A DNA stretch of 54,973 nt from Cycloclasticus sp. 46_120_T64. Its GTDB lineage: Bacteria > Pseudomonadota > Gammaproteobacteria > Methylococcales > Cycloclasticaceae. Positions 19,223-29,300 of this stretch are shown here, piece by piece (the stretch's first letter is position 1; the number at the start of each line of letters is the position of its first letter). The stretch covers positions 1-54,973 of the forward strand of contig MAAM01000003.1 in NCBI GenBank assembly GCA_002162695.1. Reading direction: 5' to 3'. The notes under the pieces were generated by a model. It was not told the origin of the DNA. It saw only the letters and a list, made by a program, of their open reading frames with translations, and searched no databases. Made by a program: the position numbers and the translations under genes.

Positions 19223-22200
19223 TCGCCATTTTTCTTCGGACGTTTGCTGAGGAACTCAGCGAAGGGGCTCGGCACACTAAAATGGTAACCTTGGGCATAA
19301 TCCACCCCCATCTCCCTTAAGACATCGGCAATGGCTTGGTTTTCTACGAATTCGGCGACGGTTTTTTTACCCATAATCTGGCCAATCTCATTAATAGACT
19401 TAACCATCGCGGCGTCAATGGGGTCATCGATTAAGTCTTTGACGAAAGCCCCGTCAATTTTAAGGTAATCAACAGGGAAACTTTTTAGGTAGCCAAACGA
19501 GGACAAACCACTGCCAAAATCATCTAGGGCAAATTGACAGCCCATTTTTTTTAACTCAGTAATGAGTGTATGCGCTGCGGTGAGGTTGGTGACGGCGGCG
19601 GTTTCGGTAATTTCAAAACAAATTTGTGAGGGGCATAGCTTGCTATTTAATAAGCTGCTGCTGACAAAATCAAAGAAACCGGGTTCAGATAGACTGGCAG
19701 CGGATAGATTGATATTAAAGGTATCGCTGATTTTGGTGTGTTGCCGGTATGCGCTTAGGGTGTGTAAGGTATTGCTAATAACCCAGCGGTCTATTTGTGC
19801 GGATAAGTTGTAACGTTCGGCCGCGGGTAAAAAAGCGCCTGGCGGGGTGGTTTTCCCCGCGTCATTGAGGCGTAGCAGTATTTCGAAGTGGCTATCTTCG
19901 GAGGTAGCTGTTTGTAAACTTCTGATCGCCTGCACGTAGAGCTCAAAATGGTCTTCTTTTAACGCTTTATGCAACCTAGGAACCCAACTCATATGGCCTT
20001 GAGTCGTTGTTATGGTGGCGTCATCGAAGCTGAATACATGAATTCGATTTCGACCTTGATCCTTCGCGGAAAAACATGCAGTATCGGCGTGTTGTAGGGC
20101 GAGTGAGGCTGAGGTGTCTTGGTTGATCTCGGCGATACCAATAGAGGCGCCAAGCCGAAACGCCTTGTTTTGCCAGTGGAAGGTATAATCCGATACCGTT
20201 TGTTTGATCTTATGGGCAATTTTTAATGCGCGTTCGGTATTACAATTTAACATCAAGATGCCAAATTCATCGCCGCCTAGACGGGCAAAAACATCAGACT
20301 GCCGAATGGTTGCAGATAATTCATGGGTTAATTGGCGTAATAACTCGTCGCCAGCGAGGTGACCGCAGGTGTCATTAACGATTTTAAATTGGTCTAGGTC
20401 GATATAACAGAGGCTGTGCTGGTAATGTTCGTTTTGGGTGTTTTCTTCTAGCGCGGCCTCAAAGGCGTGGCGGTTGAATATGCCGGTCAGCGCGTCATGT
20501 TGGGCGCGGTGTTCTATTTCATGAGTGGTTTTTCTGGATTGACTGACATCACGTATCACCAGCACGCAGCCAACTACCGCTTCGTTGTGAGAATGCAGAG
20601 GGGATACCGAGCATTCGACATAAAAACTATTTTTTGATGAATTGGTCAGTATTAATTTATTGAGGGTAAAGGCTAAATCACCCTGTAGGCATAGCGCAAT
20701 GGGGTTGTAGTCGCCGCTGTTGGAATCTTCCTCTGCCAAGCTGCAAATAGCGCTGAGGGCGAGTCCCTTGGCCTGATCTTGGCTGGTGCTGAGGAGTTGC
20801 TCGGCCTTATGATTTAAGGTGCAAATATCCCCGTTCTCATCGGTGGTAATAACCGCCTCGTTGATCGATTCTAGGGTGGTTTGCGCGAGTTCTTTCTCCT
20901 TCTCGAGTTCGCTTTCGCTGCGTTTCAAGTCGGTAATGTCAATGAGTGTGCCGATAACCTTGCTGACTTGCTGCTTAGTGTCATACTCGGTTACCCTGCC
21001 TTCCGCGCGGATCCAAATCCATTCCCCCTTTTGCGTATGGAAACGATAGGTCAGATCGATGATTGCGTTTGCCGCTTGTAATTGTTGCTTGAGCTGTTGT
21101 TTTACCCTAGCGACGTCGTCGGGGTGGATGCAGTGCAGGCAATAGTTAAGAGAGCTATCCCAAGGGCTGTCTATGCCGATGGGCTGTAGTTTATCGATAA
21201 AATGATTGCTGAAAAACACATATTGGCTTTGCGGATGATACTCCCAAACGGCGTGCATCGAGTGCTGGTAAGCGATGGACTCTCTTTGGTGTTCAAGCAG
21301 GCGTTGATATTCGCTTTCATAGCTGTCGTGAATATCTTGGCGAATACCGATGGCCGCTAGTGGGGACCCGTCGGTAGCCCTTTCGTTGATGTGTACATTG
21401 ATGCTATACCAACGATATTGGCCCGTTTGCCGTTTTGAGCGCCAGCGAGCTTGGTTTTTTGTGTCATCCTGCTTGCCGAACTCAACACGTGACAAAAATT
21501 GTTGGAAGGAATTTTGGTCATCGGGGTGAATATGCTCGCTAGCATTGCTTAGTGGGTGTTGCTGGGTCTGCAGGCTTATTTCGCCATCCTGCAAGGTATA
21601 CGCGCTAATCGTGAATGTTTGTTGTTTGAAGTTGAACTCAATGAGGCTGCTAGAGGTACTATATAGGCCGAGGTTGATGGTCTGCTGTTGTTTTTTAAGG
21701 ATCTTATCTTGTTTTTTTAAGCGATCGATATTTATTAATAAGCCCGTTGCGCGGGTGGCTCGGCCATTTGCGAGGCGCTCGGTAATATGTCCACGAATCA
21801 AGGCCCAGTGGTACAGCCCGTCTTTAAATAGAATACGGTGTTCATAGCTAATGCCATCGGTTTCATTGCGGAATGCCTTGAATAATGCTGTGAGGGTGTT
21901 TTCTCGGTCGTCGGGGTGAACACGTTGCATCCATAAATGACTGGTGAGTTGCGCACCACTTGGCCTTAACTCGATGAGCTCTTTCCAGCTATCGGAAATA
22001 TCGACCTGGTCGTTGTTTAGGTCCCAATCCCACGTCGTGTCGAGGGTGCCTTCGAAGGCGGTCGCAATGCGAGCAGCTTTTTTTTGCAGCTCATCGAGAG
22101 GGTGTTTTTCGCTCGACATGATATCGCAGGTGCCAATAATCGAGCGAACCTGCCCGTTGGCTAGGTATTTGTAGACGCGGCTGTGTGCGCTTAACCACAT

Positions 22201-22518
22201 CCATTCGCCGGGTTGCTTGTTAAGTAGACGGTAGGTGAAATGGATCTGTTGTTGGCGGCCAGTGATCAGCTGTTCGTTTTTATCTAAAATTTGTTGCTTA
22301 TCGTCTGGGTGAACACGAGCAAGCCAACGTTCGCCGGAGAGTATCTCTTTGGCATCGATCGCGAGAAATAGCTCCTCGTTTAAGCAAAACAAGGTGATTT
22401 TGTCGGAGCCCAGCTCCCAAATAAACACCAAACTATCGGACGCGGCTAATGCCGTTCGATATACATCTAGTTCCTGTATATCGGCGAACTCATCGTCTGT
22501 ATTGTGGTGCCGGCTCAT
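19219..22518 (-). CDS. Multi-PAS GGDEF-EAL protein (cyclic di-GMP synthesis/breakdown)
   Basis: The protein has 1099 residues with no membrane segment, so it is probably cytosolic. Several PAS/PAC modules fill residues about 20-660, with repeated 'W..R.HPDD' and 'G.W.WI...G' motifs. GGDEF follows at about 675-830: RLGGDEF is intact and preceded by the inhibitory I-site RQSD. EAL is at about 845-1085, with EILLRL in place of EALLRW but DDFGSG, KIDGAF, AEFVE and YAQGY kept. Both activities are therefore plausible. It lies 50 bases after moeA on the same strand, which may be chance. Confidence 0.9.
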   Translation of the reverse strand: MSRHHNTDDEFADIQELDVYRTALAASDSLVFIWELGSDKITLFCLNEELFLAIDAKEILSGERWLARVHPDDKQQILDKNEQLITGRQQQIHFTYRLLNKQPGEWMWLSAHSRVYKYLANGQVRSIIGTCDIMSSEKHPLDELQKKAARIATAFEGTLDTTWDWDLNNDQVDISDSWKELIELRPSGAQLTSHLWMQRVHPDDRENTLTALFKAFRNETDGISYEHRILFKDGLYHWALIRGHITERLANGRATRATGLLINIDRLKKQDKILKKQQQTINLGLYSTSSSLIEFNFKQQTFTISAYTLQDGEISLQTQQHPLSNASEHIHPDDQNSFQQFLSRVEFGKQDDTKNQARWRSKRQTGQYRWYSINVHINERATDGSPLAAIGIRQDIHDSYESEYQRLLEHQRESIAYQHSMHAVWEYHPQSQYVFFSNHFIDKLQPIGIDSPWDSSLNYCLHCIHPDDVARVKQQLKQQLQAANAIIDLTYRFHTQKGEWIWIRAEGRVTEYDTKQQVSKVIGTLIDITDLKRSESELEKEKELAQTTLESINEAVITTDENGDICTLNHKAEQLLSTSQDQAKGLALSAICSLAEEDSNSGDYNPIALCLQGDLAFTLNKLILTNSSKNSFYVECSVSPLHSHNEAVVGCVLVIRDVSQSRKTTHEIEHRAQHDALTGIFNRHAFEAALEENTQNEHYQHSLCYIDLDQFKIVNDTCGHLAGDELLRQLTHELSATIRQSDVFARLGGDEFGILMLNCNTERALKIAHKIKQTVSDYTFHWQNKAFRLGASIGIAEINQDTSASLALQHADTACFSAKDQGRNRIHVFSFDDATITTTQGHMSWVPRLHKALKEDHFELYVQAIRSLQTATSEDSHFEILLRLNDAGKTTPPGAFLPAAERYNLSAQIDRWVISNTLHTLSAYRQHTKISDTFNINLSAASLSEPGFFDFVSSSLLNSKLCPSQICFEITETAAVTNLTAAHTLITELKKMGCQFALDDFGSGLSSFGYLKSFPVDYLKIDGAFVKDLIDDPIDAAMVKSINEIGQIMGKKTVAEFVENQAIADVLREMGVDYAQGYHFSVPSPFAEFLSKRPKKNGD

Positions 22519-22568
22519 CTATATAAGAGTAGTCCATCAAGCGAAAAATACGAGTTTTAGCGATAGAA

Positions 22569-23837
22569 TTAAAATAAACCGGAAAAGGCCTGTACGGTGA
22601 CGTATTCGCCGGCTTTAACCGGCCCGCGTTCGTGCTGCAGAATGATGAAGGCATTAGCCTGACTCATCGAACGCAAAATACCTGAACCTTGTTTGCCGGT
22701 GGTCTTAACTTGCCATGAACCATCTAGCTGCTGGGATAAAATACCGCGTTGGATTTCTGTGCGGCCAACACGTTTAGCGATAGGCTGGCTGCATTTTACC
22801 TCCATGTTAGGGTGAAGTAGTGGTTGGCTGAGGCCCATTAGCTTTTCTAAACAAGGCAGGGCGAACTGGTAAAAGGTTACCATCACCGCGACCGGGTTAC
22901 CCGGTAGGCCGAAAAAAACGGCCTCATCGATGTGGCCAAAAGCGATCGGGCGGCCAGGTTTAATAGCAACCTTCCAGAAATCGACCTGACCTGTTTCGGC
23001 GAGAATTTGTTTGGTGTAATCGGCTTCACCAACCGATACACCGCCGGAGGTAAAAATTATATCTGCGTTGGCCGCGGCCAGCTGAAAGGCCTCTCGAAGC
23101 TGCTCGGGGTGGTCGGGGATAATGCCCATATCGAGCACCTTGCAGCCGAGTTTGCTGAGGGCGGCGCCGAGGCTGTATCGATTGCTATCGTAAATGCAAG
23201 CTTCGCGCGGGGCTTCGCCAATGTTGAGTATTTCGTCACCGGTTGAAAATAGTGCCACCGATAAGGCGGCTTTCACCCGAATTTCAGCTTGGCCGAGTGA
23301 GGCGATTAAACCAATTTGTGCGGGGCTCAGTTTAATGCCAGCGGCTAATATTATTTCTCCGCGTTGAATGTCTTCGCCCGCTTGCCGTACATTTTGCCCT
23401 GCGCGGTGCCTGGCATCGAAGCGAATGGTTTGCCCGTCGCGTTCTACGTGTTCTTGCATAATCACGGTGTCGGCATTGTCGGGCATTTTTGCGCCGGTCA
23501 TAATTTGTATAGCTTGCCCCGGTTGAAGAGGGCTGTGCTCAGGGTGACCGGCAACGACTTGGCCAGTGACTAATAAGCTAGAGAGCTGATCAGCCTTCGC
23601 CAAATCGCCCTGCATGATGGCGTAACCATCGACCGCTGAGTTACGGTGAGCGGGGACGTCGATCGTTGAACGAATAGGCTCGGCGAGAATTCGATCCACC
23701 GCTTCGGTTAATGGGACTAGCTCATCGCCTGCTTTTTCGTTAATCGCTTGCAGCATATTGTTGAGAGCTTGTTGAGCGCTCAAGCTGCCTAGTTCGTTGG
23801 TATCGGCGCAGCTGCTTTGGGTGCTGAATGAATTCAT
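22569..23837 (-). CDS. moeA: Molybdopterin molybdenumtransferase MoeA
   Basis: The protein has 422 residues (E. coli 411) and inserts molybdate, or tungstate, into molybdopterin-AMP. Signature segments are VDVPAHRNSAVDGYAIM-like at about 58-75 (seen as IDVPAHRNSAVDGYAI), FTSGGVSVGEADY near residue 260, KPGRPIAFG near 290 and FFGLPGNPVAVMVTF near 305. It starts one base after the tupC stop, so it is part of the tungstate-transport operon. That context suggests the metal loaded may be tungsten, at least in part (inference). Confidence 0.95.
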   Translation of the reverse strand: MNSFSTQSSCADTNELGSLSAQQALNNMLQAINEKAGDELVPLTEAVDRILAEPIRSTIDVPAHRNSAVDGYAIMQGDLAKADQLSSLLVTGQVVAGHPEHSPLQPGQAIQIMTGAKMPDNADTVIMQEHVERDGQTIRFDARHRAGQNVRQAGEDIQRGEIILAAGIKLSPAQIGLIASLGQAEIRVKAALSVALFSTGDEILNIGEAPREACIYDSNRYSLGAALSKLGCKVLDMGIIPDHPEQLREAFQLAAANADIIFTSGGVSVGEADYTKQILAETGQVDFWKVAIKPGRPIAFGHIDEAVFFGLPGNPVAVMVTFYQFALPCLEKLMGLSQPLLHPNMEVKCSQPIAKRVGRTEIQRGILSQQLDGSWQVKTTGKQGSGILRSMSQANAFIILQHERGPVKAGEYVTVQAFSGLF

Positions 23838-23838
23838 C

Positions 23839-24549
23839 TTATGGGGTGTTTTTTAGCGGGTTTAAGACGGTGACCTTGTCGTGCGCGGCGCTTTGCTTGA
23901 GTGGCCGGATGTCGCCGTTATCGAGGGTTAGGTGTTGGTCGGCGATGTTTTCTACAGTATGTGCTTCATGGCTGCTAATGATAATGCTCACGCCCTCGGC
24001 CTTGAGGCGTTGTAATAATAGGCTTGTTTGCTGTTTTGCTTCTCCGTCCATGCTGGCGGTTGGTTCATCAAGCAGTAATAAACGCGGCGCTAAAATACGT
24101 GCGCGAGTGAGTGCTACCCGCTGTTTTTCACCGCCGGATAATTGCTTGGCTGGGCGATGTGCCAGGTGTGTCAGGTCGGCCCAATCGAGTGCTTGAATAA
24201 CTTTGCGCTGCGCCGCAGCCTTCTTTTCGCCGGCTCGGCGTAGGCCATAGGCGATATTATCGGCGACACTGGCGTCAAATAAATACGCTTGCTGGTGTAA
24301 ATAGATGACGTCTCGTTGAATATACGGTTTGGCTTGTCGCCAGTTCATTTGTAACCCTTGGTAATGGACGCGGATATGATCCGGTTTTAGCAGTCCGCTG
24401 AGGATTTTAAATAAGGTCGTTTTACCGGAGCCATTGCGTCCGGTTAATAAGGTGCATTGGTGCATCGGCACGCTGAGTTTGGTGATGTTTAGCAGCGGCT
24501 TCCCCGCTAAGCGTATGCGGATGTCATGAAATTCAATTAAATTATTCAT
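23839..24549 (-). CDS. tupC: Tungstate-type ABC transporter ATP-binding protein
   Basis: The protein has 236 residues. Walker A is GRNGSGKT at about 38-45, the signature LSGGEKQR is at about 138, Walker B LLLLDEPTAS is at about 156, and there is an SSHEAH switch histidine. It overlaps the permease gene by 4 bases, and moeA follows one base after its stop. The family assignment rests on the neighbouring TupA/TupB proteins. The ATPase alone would be generic. Confidence 0.85.
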   Translation of the reverse strand: MNNLIEFHDIRIRLAGKPLLNITKLSVPMHQCTLLTGRNGSGKTTLFKILSGLLKPDHIRVHYQGLQMNWRQAKPYIQRDVIYLHQQAYLFDASVADNIAYGLRRAGEKKAAAQRKVIQALDWADLTHLAHRPAKQLSGGEKQRVALTRARILAPRLLLLDEPTASMDGEAKQQTSLLLQRLKAEGVSIIISSHEAHTVENIADQHLTLDNGDIRPLKQSAAHDKVTVLNPLKNTP

Positions 24550-25247
24550 GCGCGTAATTCACCCTTGCCTTGGAAAATGGACACCCCAGCATTAAGGCTT
24601 AAGGATAACACTAGTAACACCATGCCGAGGGCGATTCCCTGAGCGAATTCTCCCTTGCTGGTTTCTAAGGCGATCGCGGTGGGGATGTTGCGGGTGGCGT
24701 GTAAGATATTACCACCGACCATCATCGAACAGCCGATTTCCGCAATAATGCGACCGAAACCGGCGACCACGGCAGCAATCAAGCCAAAACGAAGTTCGTG
24801 CATGAGGGTGAAAAAAGCTCGCCAAGGTTTGGCGCCTAAGGTAATGGCCGTTTCCCAGGCGCGGCGGTCGGCGGCCTGAAATGACGCGTGGGACATCGCC
24901 ACTAATAAGGGAAAACAGAGCAATATTTGCCCAATAACCATCGCCTTGCTGGTGAACAATAAGCCTAAGTGGCCGAGCGGGCCGCTACGCGATAACAATA
25001 AGTATAGAGTCAAACCAATAATCACTGCCGGTATCGACATAAAGGTGTTGAATAAAGCAATCAACGTACGCCGTAACGGGAATTGGAAAAAGGCGAGGGT
25101 GAATGAGACGATGAGAGCCACTGGAGTGGCAATAATAATGGCGCTTACTGAGACGCCAAATGACAGCGCGATGATCTGCCAGATCTCGCTATTGCCGCTG
25201 AGCAATAATTGAAACGCGGTGAGGCTGGCGAGGCTTATTTCAGTCAC
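24546..25247 (-). CDS. tupB: Tungstate-type ABC transporter permease
   Basis: The protein has about 233 residues and five or six membrane helices, with the permease motif around EIGCSMMVGGNI and ETAITLGAKPWRAFF. I chose the GTG at 25247, which overlaps the tupA stop by 8 bases (GTGACTGA) and gives the usual length with the start MTEISLASLTAFQLLLSG. Longer reading frames exist, starting at ATG 25295 or TTG 25328. These overlap tupA by 56-89 bases and lack a convincing ribosome site. Confidence 0.85.
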   Translation of the reverse strand: MTEISLASLTAFQLLLSGNSEIWQIIALSFGVSVSAIIIATPVALIVSFTLAFFQFPLRRTLIALFNTFMSIPAVIIGLTLYLLLSRSGPLGHLGLLFTSKAMVIGQILLCFPLLVAMSHASFQAADRRAWETAITLGAKPWRAFFTLMHELRFGLIAAVVAGFGRIIAEIGCSMMVGGNILHATRNIPTAIALETSKGEFAQGIALGMVLLVLSLSLNAGVSIFQGKGELRA

Positions 25248-26067
25248 TGCTAATAACGTCTTTGATCGCGGTGGGGTAAAACAATTGTTGTCCATTTCTC
25301 TGGAACATTTCAATTTGTAGTTGCCCAACAGGTGAGGTCATCCAAGCAATAAATTGCATCGCGTTTAAATATTGAATGTCTTTATGTAACGCTGGGTTAA
25401 CGGCGATAATGCCGTAGGGGTTTTTTAATAGAATGCCGCCTTGGTGAAGGATTTTTAAGGCTAACTTGTCTTCATAGGCCAACCACGTACCGCGGTCGGT
25501 CAAGGTGTATGCGTTGAGCTCGTTTGCCATCAGCAGGGCTTTGCCCATGCCTTGACCAATGGCCTTATACCAGTCACCGAGTGGTTTGATACTGGCCTGT
25601 TGCCATAAACTGCGTTCTTTTTTATGGGTGCCTGAGTGGTCGCCTCTAGAGATGAAACTGATCCCCGATTGGGCTATTTTCGTTAACGCGGCGGCGGTGC
25701 TGTGACTACCGTTGATGGCCGCAGGATCGTTGGTGGGGCCGACGAGGACAAAATCATTTTCCATAATATCGCGACGATTGACCCCAAAACCTTCGGCCAC
25801 AAAGATGTCTTCTGCCTGCCTAGCATGCACGATGACCACGTCGGCATCGCCATGACGGGCTATTTGTAGGGCCTTGCCGGTGCCGACCGCAATAACCTCT
25901 ACGGCGATGCCGGTTTGTTGGCTAAAAGCCGGTAATAAACTGGCCAACAGCCCTGAGTTTTCGGTGCTGGTGGTGGTGGCTAAGCGTAGTGGTTCATTGG
26001 CTGAGGCAGCATAACTCAGCAATAAACAGAGCAGGCCGATAAATGGAACGGTTTTTTTCAAGGTCAT
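25240..26067 (-). CDS. tupA: Tungstate-binding periplasmic protein
   Basis: The protein has 275 residues. The signal peptide is residues 1-23 (FIGLLCLLLSYAASA). The mature protein begins with LRLATTTSTENSGLL, and the TTTST segment is the oxyanion-binding motif typical of TupA. Later SRGDHSGTHKKE and YTLTDRGTW are also family hallmarks. TupA binds tungstate far better than molybdate in characterised relatives. That selectivity cannot be read from sequence alone, so a molybdate role is possible. Confidence 0.88.
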   Translation of the reverse strand: MTLKKTVPFIGLLCLLLSYAASANEPLRLATTTSTENSGLLASLLPAFSQQTGIAVEVIAVGTGKALQIARHGDADVVIVHARQAEDIFVAEGFGVNRRDIMENDFVLVGPTNDPAAINGSHSTAAALTKIAQSGISFISRGDHSGTHKKERSLWQQASIKPLGDWYKAIGQGMGKALLMANELNAYTLTDRGTWLAYEDKLALKILHQGGILLKNPYGIIAVNPALHKDIQYLNAMQFIAWMTSPVGQLQIEMFQRNGQQLFYPTAIKDVISSD

Positions 26068-26374
26068 GAGGGTTTTATAACGGGTTTAAATGAATGGTAA
26101 CGTTGCCCCGTATTACGGGCAAGCACAAAGCTTGTTTTTATAAGTGACCGATGAGCGGGGTTAGGACGAAGGCATCGTTACGCGACGATCAATGGCATTA
26201 TATTCGAATAGGTGGTCAAGCGGCGACCAACAAAGGCTTGCCTCTCAGCAGGGAATGTTTGCTGGGGGCTTGAAAAACCGTTGTTATCAACGGTATGACA
26301 GCGGTTTATTGGTCGATAAAAAGAAAAATATCTCCTATACTTTTTACCTTGGGGTTTAAATAAGGGAAGGGACA
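26068..26374. other. Divergent intergenic region, tupA to NAD-GDH
   Basis: These 307 bases hold no credible gene. I see a near-perfect palindrome CCCGTATTACGGG around 26115-26128, a hairpin CCGTTG-TTAT-CAACGG at 26278-26293 (followed by five T when read on the minus strand), and a TATACT box near 26335 that could be a GDH -10. A TATAACG half-site near 26086 resembles ModE/TunR-type half-sites, but no second arm was found. Confidence 0.35.
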
Positions 26375-29300
26375 ATGGTCGTTGAGTTAAAGGAAAAACA
26401 ACATATTCTTAGTCAATTAAAAAAGATTGTTGATACTCGTTTTGATAAAACCGAGGCACCATGGATAAATGATTTCATTACCGAGTACTACCGCGATGTG
26501 GCGTGTGAAGACCTGCACGACCGTGAGCTCGATGACCTTTACGGTGCGGCTATCGCGCATTGGAATTTGGCGCAGTCTCGGCCCCCGGCAACGACCCAAA
26601 TAAAAGTCTATAACCCCAGTTTTGAAACCCATGGTTGGCAATCGGCTTATAGCGTGATTGAAATCGTCACCGAGGATCACCCCTTTTTGGTTAACTCTTT
26701 GACGATGAATTTAAATGAAAATGGTTTAACCTGTCATTTGGTGGTGCACCCGGTGATTGATGTGAGCCGTGATGGTAAAGGCTTGTTGAAGCAGAAAAAG
26801 ACCAAGAAAGGCCTGATCTCGGAGGCGATGATACGTTTGGAAGTGGACTTGCAATCGGCTGAAGCAGGGGGGTTAAAACGCCTAAGGGAGCAAATGATGC
26901 GGGTTGTGTTGCATAATGCGGCGGTCACCGAAGACTGGAAGCCCTGCTTAGCTAAATTAGATGCGGCGGTCGCGGACTTGCAGACGAATTCGTCCTCAGA
27001 AAAAATTCTTCACCACGAGGAGACAATGGATTTCTTAGCGTGGCTGGGTGATGGTAATTTCCTCTTCCTAGGTTGCCGAGAATATGAGTTAGTGAAGGGA
27101 AAGGGCGGCGCTAACAGTGGTTTCAAAATTGTTAAGGACTCGGGTTTAGGGATTTTAAGGGATCAGCTGGCGGTGATTCCTAATATGGATGTGATCCCGA
27201 TGACACACGATATCAGTGGTTTCATGAATGAGCCGAACCCTTTAATTGTCACCAAGGCGACCACCAAATCTATTATTCATCGTTCGGCTTATATGGATTA
27301 TGTCGGGGTTAAGAAATTTAATACGACGGGGCAGGTGGTGGGTGAATACCGCTTCTTAGGCCTCTACACCTCATCGGCCTATCATCAGCAAGTGAGCGAG
27401 CTGCCATTGATTCGTAATAAAGTGCAAAAGGTTTTCAGTAACTCGGCGTTTAAACTGAATAGTCATAACGGTAAGTCCTTGATGAATGTGTTAAATGGCC
27501 TACCTAGGGATGAGCTATTTCATTCGAATGATGATGAGCTATTGAGCTTGGCGTTAGGGGTTTTGCAATTAAGGGAGCGTCAACGTATTCGTCTATTTGC
27601 GCGCTGTGATACTTATGGGCAATTCGTCTCAATTCTGATTTATGTGCCCAGAGATCGTTATAACACCAGCGTTAGAAAGAAAATGGAACGCGTCGTCTGT
27701 AAAAAGCTGGAGACGGACCGGCTTGAGTTTAATGTAGAGTTTAGTGATTCGATGTTTGCTAGGGTGCACTTTACGGTACATACCTCTTGTACGTGGTCGG
27801 GTGCGTTTAGTGCGAGTGATATGGAAGGTGAAATCATCGATATTCTGCGGGACTGGAAGGATGATTTGTTGGAGGCTCTGGTGTTACAACTGGGTGAGGC
27901 GGTAGGTACTGAGTTATATAACCGTTATGGGGATGGTTTTAGCGTTGCTTATCAGGATAGCTACCCCGTTAGATTTGCTGTGTCGGATATCGAAAAATCA
28001 GAAACACTCAACCTGAATGCCGAGCAGAATATTCAGCTGTCCTTGTACCAACCTTTGGAATCGCACGGTAAGGGTTTGCAGTTTAAATTGATTCATAAGG
28101 GGGAACCTGCGCCCTTATCCCAAACCTTGCCGGTGTTAGAGAATATGGGGGTGACTGTTTTTGATGAGCGTCCTTTTGAAATGGTTGATAACCGATCCGA
28201 GCAGAGTTATTGGCTGCATGATTTTGGCCTGCGTTATAAGGATGATTTGCCGAGCGTCGAGATCCTTAAACAAAAGTTTCAAACGCTATTTGAACAAGTC
28301 TGGGTCGGCCATGTTGAAAATGATGGTTTCAATCAATTGGTGATTAAGGCGAACCTAGGCTGGAAAAAAATTGCTCTATTACGCGCGTATTATTTATACC
28401 TACGGCAAACGGGTATCGCTTTTAGTCAGTCCTATGTCGAGGCAACCTTGGCCAATAATGCCGAGATTGCCGGTCATTTGGTGTGTTTGTTTGAATTGAA
28501 GTTTGAGCCGAATCTCGCCGCTAGGGCGAAGAAAGTTAAACAACAAGAAACCTTGATCGGCATTGCCATCGATAAGGTGGTTTCCCTCGACGAAGATCGG
28601 ATTTTACGCCGTTACTTGAATTTGATTCAAGCGACTACGCGCACCAGTTATTATCAAAATAATGTGGATGAACAGGGCGTACCCTATACCGCGTTTAAAT
28701 TATTTCCTGAAGGTATTGTTGAGTTACCGTCGCCACGGCCGAAGTTTGAAATCTTTGTGTATTCCCCCCGAGTGGAAGGGGTGCACCTAAGAGGCGGCGC
28801 GGTGGCTAGAGGCGGTTTGCGCTGGTCGGATCGGAAAGAAGACTTCAGAACCGAGGTGTTGGGGCTGATGAAGGCGCAAATGTCTAAAAACGCAGTCATT
28901 GTGCCGACCGGAGCGAAGGGTGGTTTTATTGTTAAGCGCTCGTTGGACGGTTTGCCACGTGATGAGATGATGAAAGAAGTGGTCGAGTGTTATAGCATTT
29001 TCATTAGCGCCTTACTCAGTATCACTGATAATTTAAAGGCGGAGAACATTATCCCGCCAGCGCAGGTCGTTCGTTATGATGAGGACGACCCTTATTTGGT
29101 GGTCGCGGCGGATAAGGGAACCGCCAGCTTCTCTGATATTGCGAATGGTATCGCCTTGGCGCAGGGGTTTTGGTTGGGTGATGCGTTTGCTTCTGGTGGT
29201 TCGGTGGGGTATGACCATAAAAAGATGGGCATTACCGCCAAAGGTGCCTGGGAATCGGTTAAAAGGCACTTCCGTGAACTAGGGTTGGATACTCAAACCA

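Noticed and set aside
19219-22518. Degenerate (enzymatically dead) EAL in the multi-PAS protein
   Set aside because: Although the first motif reads EILLRL, the remaining metal and catalytic residues (DDFG, KIDGAF, AEFVE, YAQGY) are kept, so inactivity cannot be claimed.
26278-26293. Hairpin CCGTTG-TTAT-CAACGG read as a terminator
   Set aside because: On the minus strand it is followed by five T, but no minus-strand gene lies upstream of it to terminate. On the plus strand no T-run follows and it would lie ahead of the GDH gene.
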